A stretch of DNA of 64,000 nucleotides from Pseudoxanthomonas composti (GCF_004122095.1 NZ_SAWZ01000013.1:22955-86954); one strand, 5' to 3'; positions 33,328 to 45,010 are shown, counted from the stretch's first letter. Translations and numbers: made by a program. The notes: generated by a model from the sequence alone, not told the origin.

Positions 33328-33548
33328 GCGTGGGGACCTTCTCGGCACGCGCGTGAGCCATTGAGCCCATGCGCCGCTTGGCCCCAGGCACCGGCGCTGC
33401 TTCCCGCTCTGTCGCCACGCCTGCGCGAGAGACACATGCACCCACCGCGCGTGGACATCGCCCGGATGATGCGACCCGAGCGTGTGGCCTCGGAACGCCG
33501 GGTCCGGCGATAGGCTTGCACGCGATACAAACGACGACGCACGGCCCA

Positions 33549-34529
33549 TCACTGGCGAGCAATTTTTGCGCGCAGCCCCGACACGGTCACGGTGACCTGG
33601 TCCACCCGCCAGCTCACCTCGCGGCACGCCGACACGACGCGCTCGACCTGCTCGAGGGTCAGGCAATCATCCGCCGTGGAAACGAACACCACGCCGGATA
33701 GCCGGTTTCCCTCCTCATGGAAACGCAGCTGCGCCTCGGCGACGAAATCCAGCGCCAGGACCGCACGATGGAGCTGCGCGACCAGCGGGTCGTCCGAGGA
33801 TCCATCGACCACCTGCGGATAGGCGTCGTGCATGTCGCGCACCGCCGAGCGCAGGTTGGTCACCCCATCCTTGAGAATGCTGCAGGCGATGAACAGCGCC
33901 GCGGCCGAGTCGGCCCACCACAGGCCGAAGCCGATGCCGACGATGCCCAGCACGCCGGCCAGCGCAGTCATCCAGTCGGCCTTGTTGGTATCGGCGTCCG
34001 CGTGCAGGGTCTTCAGCGCGATCCTGGGCGCGATCTTCAGCTTCATCCGCCCCAGCACGACCGGGGGGATCACCGAGATCAACAGCCCGCCGATCATCAG
34101 CCAGCCCTGCCACACCGCCCGGTCGCCGATGGCCACGGTGGTGATCACCGGATGGCTGGCGGTGATGAGGGTATGGACCGCGTCGATGACCACGGCCAGT
34201 CCCACCCCGGTCAACGCCACGGCGGCAATGAAGAAGGTGATGTCGAAGGCGCGCGTGTGACCGTTGAGATACTCCTGGTCCACCGGCCTGCGCTGGAAGC
34301 GCGCGGCGACCAGGAACGCGGCGGGCGCAAGCAGGCTCAGCACGTCTTCCACCAGCGCGGTCTGCATCGCCTTGGACCCGCCCATCACCACGTACATCAT
34401 GATCGAGGTGGCAGCGATCAGGATCAGCGTGGCCCACTCCAGGCGGCAGGCCTTGCGCAGCAGTTCGCGCTGCTCAGCAGGCAGCTCGCGCGTCCTGCGC
34501 GGACGAATCCACGGGTAGACGCTGCTCAT
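33549..34529 (-). CDS. Cation diffusion facilitator-like transporter
   Basis: A 326-residue membrane protein with five or six helices (about residues 30-215) and a C-terminal cytoplasmic domain. The helix reading LVEDVLSLLAPAAFLVAARFQRRPVDQEYLNGHTRAFD and the HADADTNKADW motif before LGIVGIGFGLWWADSAAALFIA match the metal-site helices of CDF (CzcD/YiiP) efflux proteins, although the first site is ED rather than the usual HxxxD. The end (VTVTVSGLRAKIARQ) is the CDF dimer domain. It overlaps the upstream lipoprotein gene by ATGA. The metal is unknown; Zn, Fe, Co or Mn are typical. Confidence 0.85.
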   Translation of the reverse strand: MSSVYPWIRPRRTRELPAEQRELLRKACRLEWATLILIAATSIMMYVVMGGSKAMQTALVEDVLSLLAPAAFLVAARFQRRPVDQEYLNGHTRAFDITFFIAAVALTGVGLAVVIDAVHTLITASHPVITTVAIGDRAVWQGWLMIGGLLISVIPPVVLGRMKLKIAPRIALKTLHADADTNKADWMTALAGVLGIVGIGFGLWWADSAAALFIACSILKDGVTNLRSAVRDMHDAYPQVVDGSSDDPLVAQLHRAVLALDFVAEAQLRFHEEGNRLSGVVFVSTADDCLTLEQVERVVSACREVSWRVDQVTVTVSGLRAKIARQ

Positions 34530-35041
34530 TGCAGTTGTCCGCGGCGCTGCCGGTCCAGCAGGAACTGGTCGACCTGCAGCTGCCAGGCGTTCTCGCCGGG
34601 CGGCAGGGCCAGCTGCCTGCGCTGCAATCCAAGCTCGCTGCGCATCAGATACTCGCGCGACCAGCTCACCTCCGGCTGCCAGGGCGAATCCTGGTGGTGT
34701 CCACCGACGACCGCGGCAAGCTGGAACTGCTGCAGCTGGGTCATCAGCGCGTCGTGCGCGCCATAGACCCACTCCAACTTCGCGCCCTGCTCCCCGGCCA
34801 ACTGCTCGACCAGTGCGACCTCGGCCCCGGAGGGCGCGCCCCGCGCCTGCACCAGCGGCGGGTCATGACTGATGCCCACGCGCATGGGCCCCCGCTGGAC
34901 GCGGTCCAGCGTGTGCTCGGCATCGCGCGGATAACCGCCATCGCAGGCGGTGATGCACAAGGCCAGGCCCAGGCTTGTCAGCAGGCAGCGGGCACGCCCG
35001 CGCACGTACCGCAGCGATGCCTCGAAAAGCGCGTTGTCCAT
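34526..35041 (-). CDS. Short solute-binding-like lipoprotein coupled to the CDF gene
   Basis: A 171-residue protein starting MDNALFEASLRYVRGRAR. A hydrophobic stretch (LLTSLGLALCITAC) ends in a probable lipidated Cys. The mature part (MRVGISHDPPLVQ, then GAEVALVEQLAGEQGAKLEWVYG, then LAAVVGG) is the first lobe of an amino-acid-type periplasmic binding protein. Family members have about 250 residues with two lobes; here most of the second lobe is absent. Either it is truncated or it works as a one-lobe sensor for the transporter whose start overlaps its stop. Confidence 0.75.
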   Translation of the reverse strand: MDNALFEASLRYVRGRARCLLTSLGLALCITACDGGYPRDAEHTLDRVQRGPMRVGISHDPPLVQARGAPSGAEVALVEQLAGEQGAKLEWVYGAHDALMTQLQQFQLAAVVGGHHQDSPWQPEVSWSREYLMRSELGLQRRQLALPPGENAWQLQVDQFLLDRQRRGQLQ

Positions 35042-35326
35042 GAGGTTGCGGTTCGTCCTGGCAAGCCTGACCGGTTCGATCCGCCGCAGGTGTAGCCTGC
35101 CGAATGTCATCACCGCGACAAGAACGCAGGCCCATGCCGGCGCGCTGTCGTCACCTGGCCAGTCGCGCAGCCTCACGTCGAGGCGTCAAGTCCCGAGGCA
35201 CGCCGGCGGGTCGGCGTGCTGGTCCGACCCGCAACGCATAGCGGCCTGAACCGGCCTTGGCCTTGCCGTCGCAGGCTCCACGCCAGGCGCCTGTGGTCAC
35301 CGCAATCGCATCGCCCGCGCGTAACC

Positions 35327-35725
35327 CTAATGCACGCTGACGCTGGGATCGAACTGCGGATTGGTCACGCCGCCCAACGCGACCCAGCGGGCATTGACGG
35401 CTTCCAGCGTGCGATGCGAGCCGATGCCACCGGCCTGGGTCCGGGTGACGTCCTCGGCGCGGCTGGCGGCCAGCGCCAGGGTCTGCGTCATCAGCTCGCG
35501 CGCGTCCTTGGCCACCAGCTCGAACATGTTCTCGCCCGTGGCATCCATGTGGACGACCAGAAAGCCGCGTCGGTCGGCGCTCCAACGGTCCACGACGGAC
35601 CAGTCCAGGGACGCGCTGCTGGTGCGCACATAGCGCAGGAAGCTGTCGGTGGCGCGGTGGGGCGCGAAGACCAGCAGCGTGCCGCATTCGCTGACATCGC
35701 GGCGATGTTTCTTTCGATTACGCAT
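35327..35725 (-). CDS. Uncharacterised protein (132 aa)
   Basis: A 132-residue protein with a very basic N-terminus (MRNRKKHRRDVSECG), a beta-rich middle (GTLLVFAPHRATDSFL, RRGFLVVHMDATGENMFELV) and a helical region. No signal peptide or known motif is seen. The spacer 35042-35326 before it on this strand's downstream side contains nothing I can identify. Confidence 0.55.
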   Translation of the reverse strand: MRNRKKHRRDVSECGTLLVFAPHRATDSFLRYVRTSSASLDWSVVDRWSADRRGFLVVHMDATGENMFELVAKDARELMTQTLALAASRAEDVTRTQAGGIGSHRTLEAVNARWVALGGVTNPQFDPSVSVH

Positions 35726-36032
35726 GGGGAAAACCGGGGGATTTGCGGGTTGCGATTTTCCCAACAGGCCGTCTCAGCCTATGAGACGGATGCGCTGTGC
35801 CCAGGCAACTGAACAGGCAAGCCCGCGTCATCGATTGTGTTTCGTCGCACAGCCGGGAGCGTTCGCCGCGCCGGAGTGGCGGGCACTCTCCAGATCGAAC
35901 TCGAGCCGTCATGGACTGGCTGCAAAATTTGCGCGCGCACGCTGTGCCGGCCAGGGCCATGCCGCGTTCTCGAACGGTCATGTCCATGTGCGCTGCTGTA
36001 GTGTTCGAGGCACACCCGGAACGACCTGAAAG
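35726..36032. other. Divergent spacer with a short hairpin
   Basis: About 307 bases between divergent genes. It holds a perfect eight-base stem with a five-base loop at 35769-35789 (CCGTCTCA / TGAGACGG), about 45 bases before the start of the minus-strand gene. It could be an operator or leader structure. Otherwise no feature was seen. Confidence 0.45.
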
Positions 36033-36503
36033 ATGCCAAGACGACTCGAAGTGCGGAACTCCGCCATCCATGGACGTGGCGTGTTCGCCCTCCAGCCGAT
36101 CGCCGCGCAGCGCTACATCGCCCGCTATGGCGGCGTGCTGCGCACCCATGAGGAGGCCGAGCTGACGGACCTGCACGGAATCGACTCGGGCCACACCTTT
36201 CTCTTCAGCCTCAATGATCGGTATCTGCTGGACGCCACCCGTTCCCGCTGTTCGGCCAAGTGGTTCAACCACAGCTGCAAGCCCAACTGCGAAAGCGTGC
36301 TGATCGAGCACCGAGGTCGAAACCGCCGCCTGGACCGGATCGCGTTCAGGACCATCGCCGATATCCAGGTTGGCGACGAACTCACACTGGACTATGGGAT
36401 CCAGCTGCCGCAAAAGCCGACCGCCCGCCTGAAGGCCATCTGGCGCTGCCTGTGCGGCCACAGCACCTGCAAGGGCACGATGCTGTCGTGCCCGGACAAG
36501 TGA
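36033..36503 (+). CDS. SET-domain lysine methyltransferase-like protein
   Basis: A 156-residue protein that is almost only a SET domain. Motifs in order are HGRGVFALQPI (SET-N), the hallmark NHSCKPNC at 79-86, the SAM/lysine pocket ELTLDYG at about 116-122, and a post-SET-like CLCGHSTCKG at 139-148. SET enzymes methylate lysines; bacterial members may act on nucleoid or secreted host-directed proteins. No export signal is visible. All catalytic landmarks appear intact. The start ATG 36033 has only a weak ribosome site (CTGAAAG). Confidence 0.88.
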   Translation: MPRRLEVRNSAIHGRGVFALQPIAAQRYIARYGGVLRTHEEAELTDLHGIDSGHTFLFSLNDRYLLDATRSRCSAKWFNHSCKPNCESVLIEHRGRNRRLDRIAFRTIADIQVGDELTLDYGIQLPQKPTARLKAIWRCLCGHSTCKGTMLSCPDK

Positions 36504-36598
36504 GAGGCTAGGCGAACACCTTCTTCGCCACGATCGAGCTACGCGCGCCTTGCCGCGAAGGAGTAGTCTCGCTGGATCTGCATCCTTAAAGCCGCTTC

Positions 36599-36682
36599 TT
36601 TGCAACTGCATCTTTGCAACTGCATCTTTCCATCTGCATCTTTGCAACTGCATCTTTCCATCTGCATCTTTGCAACTGCATT
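36599..36682. repeat. 14-bp tandem repeat array, six units
   Basis: Six consecutive 14-base units alternate between TTGCAACTGCATCT (units 1, 2, 4) and TTCCATCTGCATCT (units 3, 5), with the last unit ending TG where the REP element begins. A weaker half-unit (GGATCTGCATCC) sits just upstream. On the minus strand this gives repeats of AGATGCAGTTGCAA. It lies between the SET gene and a convergent minus-strand gene. Confidence 0.9.
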
Positions 36683-36752
36683 GTGGGAGCGGCTTCAGCC
36701 GCGAAGAAGCTTTCCCAGGAAGGCCCCTTCGCGGCTGAAGCCGCTCCCACAC
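36681..36752. repeat. REP-like palindrome, full copy
   Basis: TTGTGGGAGCGGCTTCAGCC and GCGAAGAAGC on the left mirror CCCCTTCGCGGCTGAAGCCG and CTCCCACAC on the right around a short TTTCCCAGGAAGG core. It directly abuts the 14-bp tandem array. Confidence 0.88.
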
Positions 36753-36833
36753 TGTGTCCTTCAACACATCCCAAACTTGAGTTCGTCGCAGGGCATTACC
36801 GCCTACCCCACCGCATCAGTGCGACCGGTTGAA

Positions 36834-37175
36834 TCACTGGCGTAATCGCGCGCCGCCCTGCTCCGCTTCCTGCGCAAGCGCGGCGAACCATTCCGAATAA
36901 CACGTATTGCGCGCCAGCTTGCGCGTCAGGTCGGGCGCACCGTCATCCCACCACACCGGTCCACGCTCACCCAGTGCCACCTTCGCCGCGTCCACGCGGG
37001 CCCGCGCCTGTGCTTCCATCGCGCGATCGCCCTGCGCCAGGGCCGTCTTCACGGCCCTGCGCGCGTCCATCAGCGCGTTGACGTGACGCTGCCTGACCTC
37101 ATCGGCGAGCGCAGGGTTGCTCGCCCGCCACAGGCGCCCGCGCACCACCAGATAGCGCCCGTCGGGCGTCATCAT
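36834..37175 (-). CDS. Uncharacterised conserved-looking protein (113 aa)
   Basis: A 113-residue protein starting MMTPDGRYLVVRGRLWRASN. The RYLVVRGRLWRASNP...R..LV.ALMDARRAV pattern recalls a small protein found in many proteobacteria, but I know of no defined function. The middle is a long charged helix and the end has NTCYSEWFAALAQE. Start ATG 37175 lacks an obvious ribosome site. It lies 29 bases after wrbA on the same strand, suggesting a shared transcript. Confidence 0.65.
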   Translation of the reverse strand: MMTPDGRYLVVRGRLWRASNPALADEVRQRHVNALMDARRAVKTALAQGDRAMEAQARARVDAAKVALGERGPVWWDDGAPDLTRKLARNTCYSEWFAALAQEAEQGGARLRQ

Positions 37176-37204
37176 ATGCGGCAGGCAGGATCGATCACCA
37201 TGGA

Positions 37205-37804
37205 TCAGCCAAAGACCTTGAGCGCCAGCCGGGCCACGCATTCGCCCTGGTGGCGGGCGCCGCCGAGATCGATCTCCGAAGGCTGCCGCGCGCCGTCGCT
37301 TCCGGCGATCGTGCTGGCGCCGTAGGGTGTCCCACCCGCTACCTCGTCGATCTCGGTCAGCGGCTTGTAGCTGTAGGGAAGACCGACGATGACCAGGCCC
37401 AGGTGCAGAAGATTGGTGATCAACGACAAGGCCGTGGTTTCCTGGCCGCCGTGCTGGCTGGCGGTGGAAGTAAAGGCCGCGCCGATCTTTCCGTTCAACG
37501 CGCCTCGCTGCCAAAGCCCGCCGGTCTGGTCGAGGAAGCTCGCCATCTGCGCGCTGAGCCGGCCATAGCGCGTGCCCGTTCCCAGCGCGATGGCGTCGTA
37601 GCCTTCCAGCTCATCCACGGTCGCGATGGGCGCATCCTGGTCGAGCTTGAAGTTCGACTTGCGAGCCACCTCCTCCGGCACCGTCTCGGGCACCCGCTTG
37701 ACCACCGCCTCGGCGCCTGCCGCGCGCACGCCTTCGGCGAACGCCTTGGCCATGGCTTCCACGTGCCCGTAGGACGAGTAGTAGAGCACCAGTACCTTCG
37801 CCAT
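37205..37804 (-). CDS. wrbA: NAD(P)H:quinone oxidoreductase WrbA
   Basis: A 199-residue flavodoxin-like enzyme that reduces quinones by two electrons, limiting radical formation. The FMN phosphate loop is [14 protein letters not shown], followed by the WrbA-specific [24 protein letters not shown] and [13 protein letters not shown], and [12 protein letters not shown] near the end. Length is exactly that expected. GGAAAGACAG precedes ATG 37804. Confidence 0.96.
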   Translation of the reverse strand: MAKVLVLYYSSYGHVEAMAKAFAEGVRAAGAEAVVKRVPETVPEEVARKSNFKLDQDAPIATVDELEGYDAIALGTGTRYGRLSAQMASFLDQTGGLWQRGALNGKIGAAFTSTASQHGGQETTALSLITNLLHLGLVIVGLPYSYKPLTEIDEVAGGTPYGASTIAGSDGARQPSEIDLGGARHQGECVARLALKVFG

Positions 37805-37955
37805 CTGTCTTTCCTCATCGGGGATTTCGGCCACGCTAAGACACCGGATCTGACGTCGATGTGAGGCCAGCGGCGCGGGCGCAACGACAAGGCGTGACAT
37901 TGAGATTGCGTGCCACGCGCTAGGGTGCGGGCCTTCCGACCGCAGGAGCGCACGC

Positions 37956-38201
37956 ATGTCTTCCACGCAGCATCGCAGCGAAACGCACAATGGCCACCGC
38001 ATCGAGGCCACCGCGACCCAGGACGGGCACGATGGCCAGTGGCGTTCCCAGCTCAGCGTGCGGACCGCCGCCGGCACGCAGCTCCCTTACGGCAAGGACG
38101 ACGCGACCACCTACGACACGGCCGAGCAGGCCTTGTCCGCGGCGGTGGTCATTGGCCGCGGACTGGCGGATGAACGCCCCGACCTGCCCGAGGACGCTTG
38201 A
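37956..38201 (+). CDS. Small protein of unknown function (81 aa)
   Basis: An 81-residue protein ([20 protein letters not shown]) with a beta-rich repeat-like middle ([20 protein letters not shown]) and an acidic end. AGGAG lies seven bases before ATG 37956. It has no signal peptide and I recognise no domain with certainty. Confidence 0.65.
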   Translation: MSSTQHRSETHNGHRIEATATQDGHDGQWRSQLSVRTAAGTQLPYGKDDATTYDTAEQALSAAVVIGRGLADERPDLPEDA

Positions 38202-38289
38202 GGCAGGCGGCCACCTGCATGGCGGATGGACCAGGCTGGCGCACGGGGCCGCAGGCTGAGATGCCGGCGCTTGGTCGCCGCGCCCTCGG

Positions 38290-38568
38290 TCAGCGCCGGT
38301 CGATTGGATGCTCTCCTTCCGACCAGGGTTGCTCGATCTGCACCCGCCTGCGCCAGTGACCGTGCTCATCCGGCTCGTAGACCCGTTTGACCGCCTCCCA
38401 GGCGGTTCGTTCGGCCTCGCGCGCCAGTTCGGTCTCGCCGGCGTGCTCATCATCGCGGCGGGCCCTCGCGCAGACCGCGTTGTGGGCCCGCAGGTAGCAG
38501 TCCTGGGCATCCTCGGGCAGGCCCGCGCGGACATGGTCGGGGAGCTCGTCGATGCTTGCGTAGGTCAT
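38290..38568 (-). CDS. chaB: ChaB family protein
   Basis: A 92-residue protein. The N-terminal half, [28 protein letters not shown] and [16 protein letters not shown], is the ChaB fold, a small helical domain linked in E. coli to cation transport regulation and found widely in stress regulons. The C-terminal extension ([17 protein letters not shown]) is not part of ChaB. GGAGG precedes ATG 38568. Confidence 0.85.
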   Translation of the reverse strand: MTYASIDELPDHVRAGLPEDAQDCYLRAHNAVCARARRDDEHAGETELAREAERTAWEAVKRVYEPDEHGHWRRRVQIEQPWSEGEHPIDRR

Positions 38569-38775
38569 GTGGTGCCTCCAGGGCGTGTCTTGCGCACCAA
38601 GCCATGCTGCGCGGACCTCGTTCCAGCAGGGTGATGCGCCAGCACCTTGTTGCGCACGACGCGCCCCGACCCGGCATACGGGTTCGACGCGACCTGGGCT
38701 GAGAACGCGACGCGCCGGGCTTTCTCGCCTTTCGGCTGTCTGCAAGATCTGCAGGCAGTGTCGAAGCGGACAGGC

Positions 38776-41286
<2,511 letters not shown>

Positions 41287-41540
41287 GGGGGTGGCTCTTG
41301 CTTGGGATGGGCCATCGCAGGTCGCCCGGCATCCGCTTACGGGCATCGGCCCACAGCAGCGTGAACCCTGTCGCAAGTGGGATGGCGCGCGGTTGCCAGC
41401 GATGAAGTTCCTCGATCAAGCTGCGGCACCACGCCTTGACGGGCGGTGAAATCGACCTTGGCCGCTGCGCGCAGGCGCGCGCCCGCAGGCGCGCCGGACC
41501 GGCACGGCCATCGCAGACATCAGTACGGGGGGAGAAGGCA

Positions 41541-42371
41541 ATGACGCAGGTTTCCAGGTCCGGCAGCATGGACGATCCACGCATCATCGGCTTTGGCATG
41601 TCGGCCACCGACACGCCGCCGCACTCGCAGCAGGTGATGACGGTGCTGCTGGATCGCCGGCCCAGCGATGCCTGGAAGCGCGCCTTTGAAGCGCTCTCCA
41701 AGTCGCTGGCCACCGACTCGGGCGTCAGCCAGCTCTCATTGAGCGGCAGCAGTATCCAGGTCTGCGGCACGATGGCGAGCCTGAAGATGACGCCCCCGGA
41801 TCTGCAGGCCCTGGTCAGGCGCGTGACCGCGTGGCTGGAGCACGAGCGCGCCACGCAGGCGACCCCTCAGCAGGCCGCGGCCAAGCGTCCGGCCAAGGCC
41901 CGCGATATCCGTGAGATCGAGGTCGAGCAGGTTGGTCGCCATCCGGAGATCGGAAGGATGCTCGAAGACGTGCTGGGCCTGACCGGCCTGCGCTTTGCGG
42001 CAGTGGCCCGGGTGACCGAACAACGCTGGACCGCCCTGGCGGTGCTGGACCGCGCCCGTTTCGGCCTGATGCCCGGGCAGGACATGATCGTGGAAAAGAC
42101 CCTCTGCAATGAGGTCCGTCAACGCGGCGAACCGGTGGTCTTCAGCCATGCCAGCACCGATGCGCACTATGCCGCCCATCCGCTGCCCAAGCTGTACGGA
42201 TTCGAGAGCCATCTGTCGGTGCCGATCGAGCTGCGCGACGGCGCGTTCTTCGGGACCCTGTGCGCGCTGGATCCGGAGCCAACCCCACTCAGCGGCGAGA
42301 TGATCGTGCAGGTGCGGGCACTGGCTCACCAGATCGGCGAGGCGATGAGCGAAGCGCCGGAGACAGCCTGA
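41541..42371 (+). CDS. GAF-domain protein
   Basis: A 276-residue protein. The first 110 residues contain a helical region of unknown type (AWKRAFEALSKSLATDSG, then SLKMTPPDLQALVRRVTAWLE). Residues about 130-270 form a GAF domain (RFAAVARVTEQRWTALAVLD, FSHASTDAHYAAHPLPKLYG, SVPIELRDGAFFGTLCALDP). It has no kinase or output domain and no chromophore-binding Cys that I can identify. A strong GGGGGGAGAAGG site precedes ATG 41541. It may sense a small ligand for a partner kinase elsewhere. Confidence 0.83.
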   Translation: MTQVSRSGSMDDPRIIGFGMSATDTPPHSQQVMTVLLDRRPSDAWKRAFEALSKSLATDSGVSQLSLSGSSIQVCGTMASLKMTPPDLQALVRRVTAWLEHERATQATPQQAAAKRPAKARDIREIEVEQVGRHPEIGRMLEDVLGLTGLRFAAVARVTEQRWTALAVLDRARFGLMPGQDMIVEKTLCNEVRQRGEPVVFSHASTDAHYAAHPLPKLYGFESHLSVPIELRDGAFFGTLCALDPEPTPLSGEMIVQVRALAHQIGEAMSEAPETA

Positions 42372-42593
42372 GGCCCGGCCCAGCGGGGCTGCTGCGTGCC
42401 CTGCGCAGCTGTCGATTGCATGCCGCGGGCCCCTGCTGGTGAATGGGGACCTGGCCGCCGGACGCGCCAGGCGCGACAGGCCGTTTGCAGCGCCATGTGA
42501 ATCCCTGACCTGTGAGCGTCTCCCGGCCGCGCGCTCGCAGCGTCTTAAGGCGTGGGCGTCTACCTTGAGCAATCGCACCCGGCGGAGACGCAC

Positions 42594-42959
42594 ATGATCA
42601 GCAAGCAATCGGCACCAGGCCCAGACCGCGACACGGCGGTCGGCGAGCAGCCCGGTAAGCATATCGAGGACGGCCGCAACGACCCCCAGGTGCAGGAAGG
42701 CGCACGGCTGGGCAGGAATCGTGCTCCCCTGGTGGGACCCGACAGCGCCACCGGAACGCTGGCTTCGGCCACTGGCGATACCGCCGCCGACGGCCTAGAC
42801 GCCGAGCAGCGCGGCATCCTGGAGGCCATCGACCGTGGCGAGCGCGTGGTCGGCGACAAGGCCACCTGGGCGGTCAGCCAGGGCTATGCACAGCAGGCTG
42901 AGGATTCCGACATCGGGTTGACCCACAAGGGGCGCGAGGTGCTGGACGGGCAACGCTGA
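42594..42959 (+). CDS. Small hydrophilic protein (121 aa)
   Basis: A 121-residue protein. The first half is Gly-, Asp- and Pro-rich and probably disordered; the second half (DAEQRGILEAIDRGERVVGD, KATWAVSQGYAQQ) is helical and could bind a partner. GGAG precedes ATG 42594. No family is recognised with confidence. Confidence 0.62.
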   Translation: MISKQSAPGPDRDTAVGEQPGKHIEDGRNDPQVQEGARLGRNRAPLVGPDSATGTLASATGDTAADGLDAEQRGILEAIDRGERVVGDKATWAVSQGYAQQAEDSDIGLTHKGREVLDGQR

Positions 42960-43107
42960 TGCAGTTTCCCAACGGGTCCGTGGGTCGACCGCCGCGACCG
43001 TAGGATCCACTTCACGAGCGGCGCGGTTGCGAGGATGTTGAATTTCACTCGTACTCGTTCCGGTCATCGAAGAAAGGGGTGCCGAGCACGGCGCGGGCCA
43101 TGAGCCC

Positions 43108-43677
43108 TCATGCGAGTCCGACCTGCTTGCAGTACGCGGCGAATGCGGCCTCCGGAACCAGGTCCGCGACAGGCAACCCAAGCGCTCGATAGGCGTCGAG
43201 CGTATCGATCACCGCGTTCGACGGCGCGTGGTCGCTATCGCCGAACGCGCCAGCATCCAGGCCCGCCTGTGCCCATTCGTACAGCAGGGCTGCCCTGCGC
43301 TCCAGCGCCGCGCCCATCCAGGGACGCAGGCGCTGCACCTGATACCCCTGCGCGGACAGCTCGGTCACTGCCTCGAACAGCGCGGCTCCGGCACCCCTGA
43401 GCCATTCGGTCTGGCCGCCGGCCCCGATCGTGATCGTCATGGGCATTGGCGCGCGGTGGGCCTTCAACGGCCGTCTGAGCAACAGCTCCAGGTCGCGCGC
43501 GTCGCGTTGCCGCTCTGCCCCGACCAGCAGCCCCACGTCCAGGTCGAAGAACTCGAACCAGCGCGGATGGAACTGGGCGATTCGCGCGAGCGGGTCGGCG
43601 GTGAATCCCACTTTGCAGAGGTCTTCCACGACGCAGGGAAAAACATAGGTATAGAAAGGGCTATCGATCAGGTCCAT
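43108..43677 (-). CDS. GIY-YIG-like (T5orf172-type) protein
   Basis: A 189-residue protein. The start, FYTYVFPCVVEDLCKVGFTADPLARIAQF, resembles the GIY-YIG fold in its T5orf172/MUG113 form, where YxY stands for GIY and KVG for YIG, followed by an Arg (R in DPLARIAQF). A possible catalytic Glu lies in DARDLELLLRRPL. The C-terminal half is helical with no known domain. A nuclease role is inferred; it has no adjacent restriction or homing partner. Confidence 0.65.
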   Translation of the reverse strand: MDLIDSPFYTYVFPCVVEDLCKVGFTADPLARIAQFHPRWFEFFDLDVGLLVGAERQRDARDLELLLRRPLKAHRAPMPMTITIGAGGQTEWLRGAGAALFEAVTELSAQGYQVQRLRPWMGAALERRAALLYEWAQAGLDAGAFGDSDHAPSNAVIDTLDAYRALGLPVADLVPEAAFAAYCKQVGLA

Positions 43678-43760
43678 CGATCCTCCGCCCTTCAGACTGC
43701 CTCATGCCGGTCTCGGCAACCGAGACTGCATGTCAGCAGCGCGATGCAATGCAGTTGCAG

Positions 43761-43830
43761 TGTGGGAGCGGCTTTAGCCGCGAAGGGACTTCAGCGGGAA
43801 AGCCCTTCGCGGCTGAAGCCGCTTCCACAA
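43761..43830. repeat. REP-like palindrome, full copy
   Basis: TGTGGGAGCGGCTTTAGCCG and CGAAGGGAC on the left mirror GCCCTTCGCGGCTGAAGCCG and CTTCCACAAG on the right. The left flank (GATGCAATGCAGTTGCAG) resembles the 14-bp unit next to the copy at 36681. The rest of the 43678-44017 spacer shows only a short CTCA/GGG repeat (TCTCAGGGGTCTTGGAACTC, then TCACAAGACACCCCTCAGGG). Confidence 0.88.
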
Positions 43831-44017
43831 GACACTCTCAGGGGTCTTGGAACTCTCACGAGTCTCACAAGACACCCCTCAGGGAACCAGGATTTCGGTG
43901 ACTTGGAGACACTCCACTACGAAACCTCACCACAGCAAGCGAATAAGAAGTCCGCGCCGCGTCTGCCGCGACTGCGAACTCCCCATGGCCGACCCGGCAT
44001 CTTTGCGATTCCCTTAC

Positions 44018-44185
<168 letters not shown>

Positions 44186-44194
44186 CTACCTCCT

Positions 44195-44728
44195 TCAGGC
44201 AAGGGCCCTGCCTGCGGTCTTGACCGTGCCCTTCAGCTTTTCGGCGCCCACGGCGAGCGTGCCACTGGCCGAGTCCTTCCAGGCCTCGTAGGCCTCGTCG
44301 AATTCGGCGAGCTCGGCCGGCGTAAATAGCTCGCGGGCCAGTTTGAACACGGTGCTTTCCTCTTCGGAGGCATGGTGATCGATCTGTTCGCCGAAGACCT
44401 TGGCCGCGCCGGCGAATTCCGGCGTGTCCGCAGCACTGGCTTTCACCTCTGGCATCACCACCGACTCGACCGCATGGTGCTCGAGGTAGGCTTCGGCGAT
44501 GGCCTTCTTACCATCGCGATCGGCCCGCTCGCGCAGCGCCGGATAGAACACGTCTTCTTCCCACTTGGCGTGGGGGAGCAGCCCGCCTTCGATCCTGCCA
44601 AGCAGCTCGGTGCGGGTTTTCTTGGCGCGGTCGGTGGTGTCGTTGATCTGGTCGAACAGCGCGCGCAGTTCATCGTGCTCGCTGCGAAGGGTCCTGAGGA
44701 TGTCGCGCTTGGGAGTGGCCGTTGCCAT
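44195..44728 (-). CDS. Hemerythrin HHE-domain protein
   Basis: A 177-residue protein. Iron-ligand pattern residues appear as EHDELRALFDQI, LLPHAKWEEDVFYPAL, EHHAVESVVMPE and IDHHASEEESTVF, the order expected for a four-helix HHE hemerythrin with a di-iron site. It probably binds oxygen, nitric oxide or iron under stress. GGAG precedes ATG 44728. The small acidic gene follows. Confidence 0.9.
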   Translation of the reverse strand: MATATPKRDILRTLRSEHDELRALFDQINDTTDRAKKTRTELLGRIEGGLLPHAKWEEDVFYPALRERADRDGKKAIAEAYLEHHAVESVVMPEVKASAADTPEFAGAAKVFGEQIDHHASEEESTVFKLARELFTPAELAEFDEAYEAWKDSASGTLAVGAEKLKGTVKTAGRALA

Positions 44729-45010
44729 GTCGATGCTCCGACGGGTAGGTGCGGCCACGATGTTCCAGGCCGCGTTACCGCGCGGCGGCGACGAAATCCC
44801 GCAATGCTCAACCAGGTTTAACACCCGCGCATCGCTCTTTTCTCCAGGCCCGACCAGATTGCCCAGACGTCGGCAGAAGCACGGCATGGCCCGCCTCCCG
44901 CTGACATTCCGGGGACTCGAGCCCCCGCGCACTTATTGCGCGGGCTGGCCGGCCCGCTGCCCGGCCTGGCGCAACTTGCTACGCTCGCCAAAGATTCCAA
45001 GCCCTTTGCC

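Noticed and set aside
33369..33701. Plus-strand open frame after the 65-residue protein gene
   Set aside because: It runs into the antisense of the CDF transporter gene and has no protein-like hydrophobic pattern.
36599..36682. Tandem array considered as a CRISPR
   Set aside because: Units are 14 bases and contiguous, with no unique spacers, and no cas gene is near.
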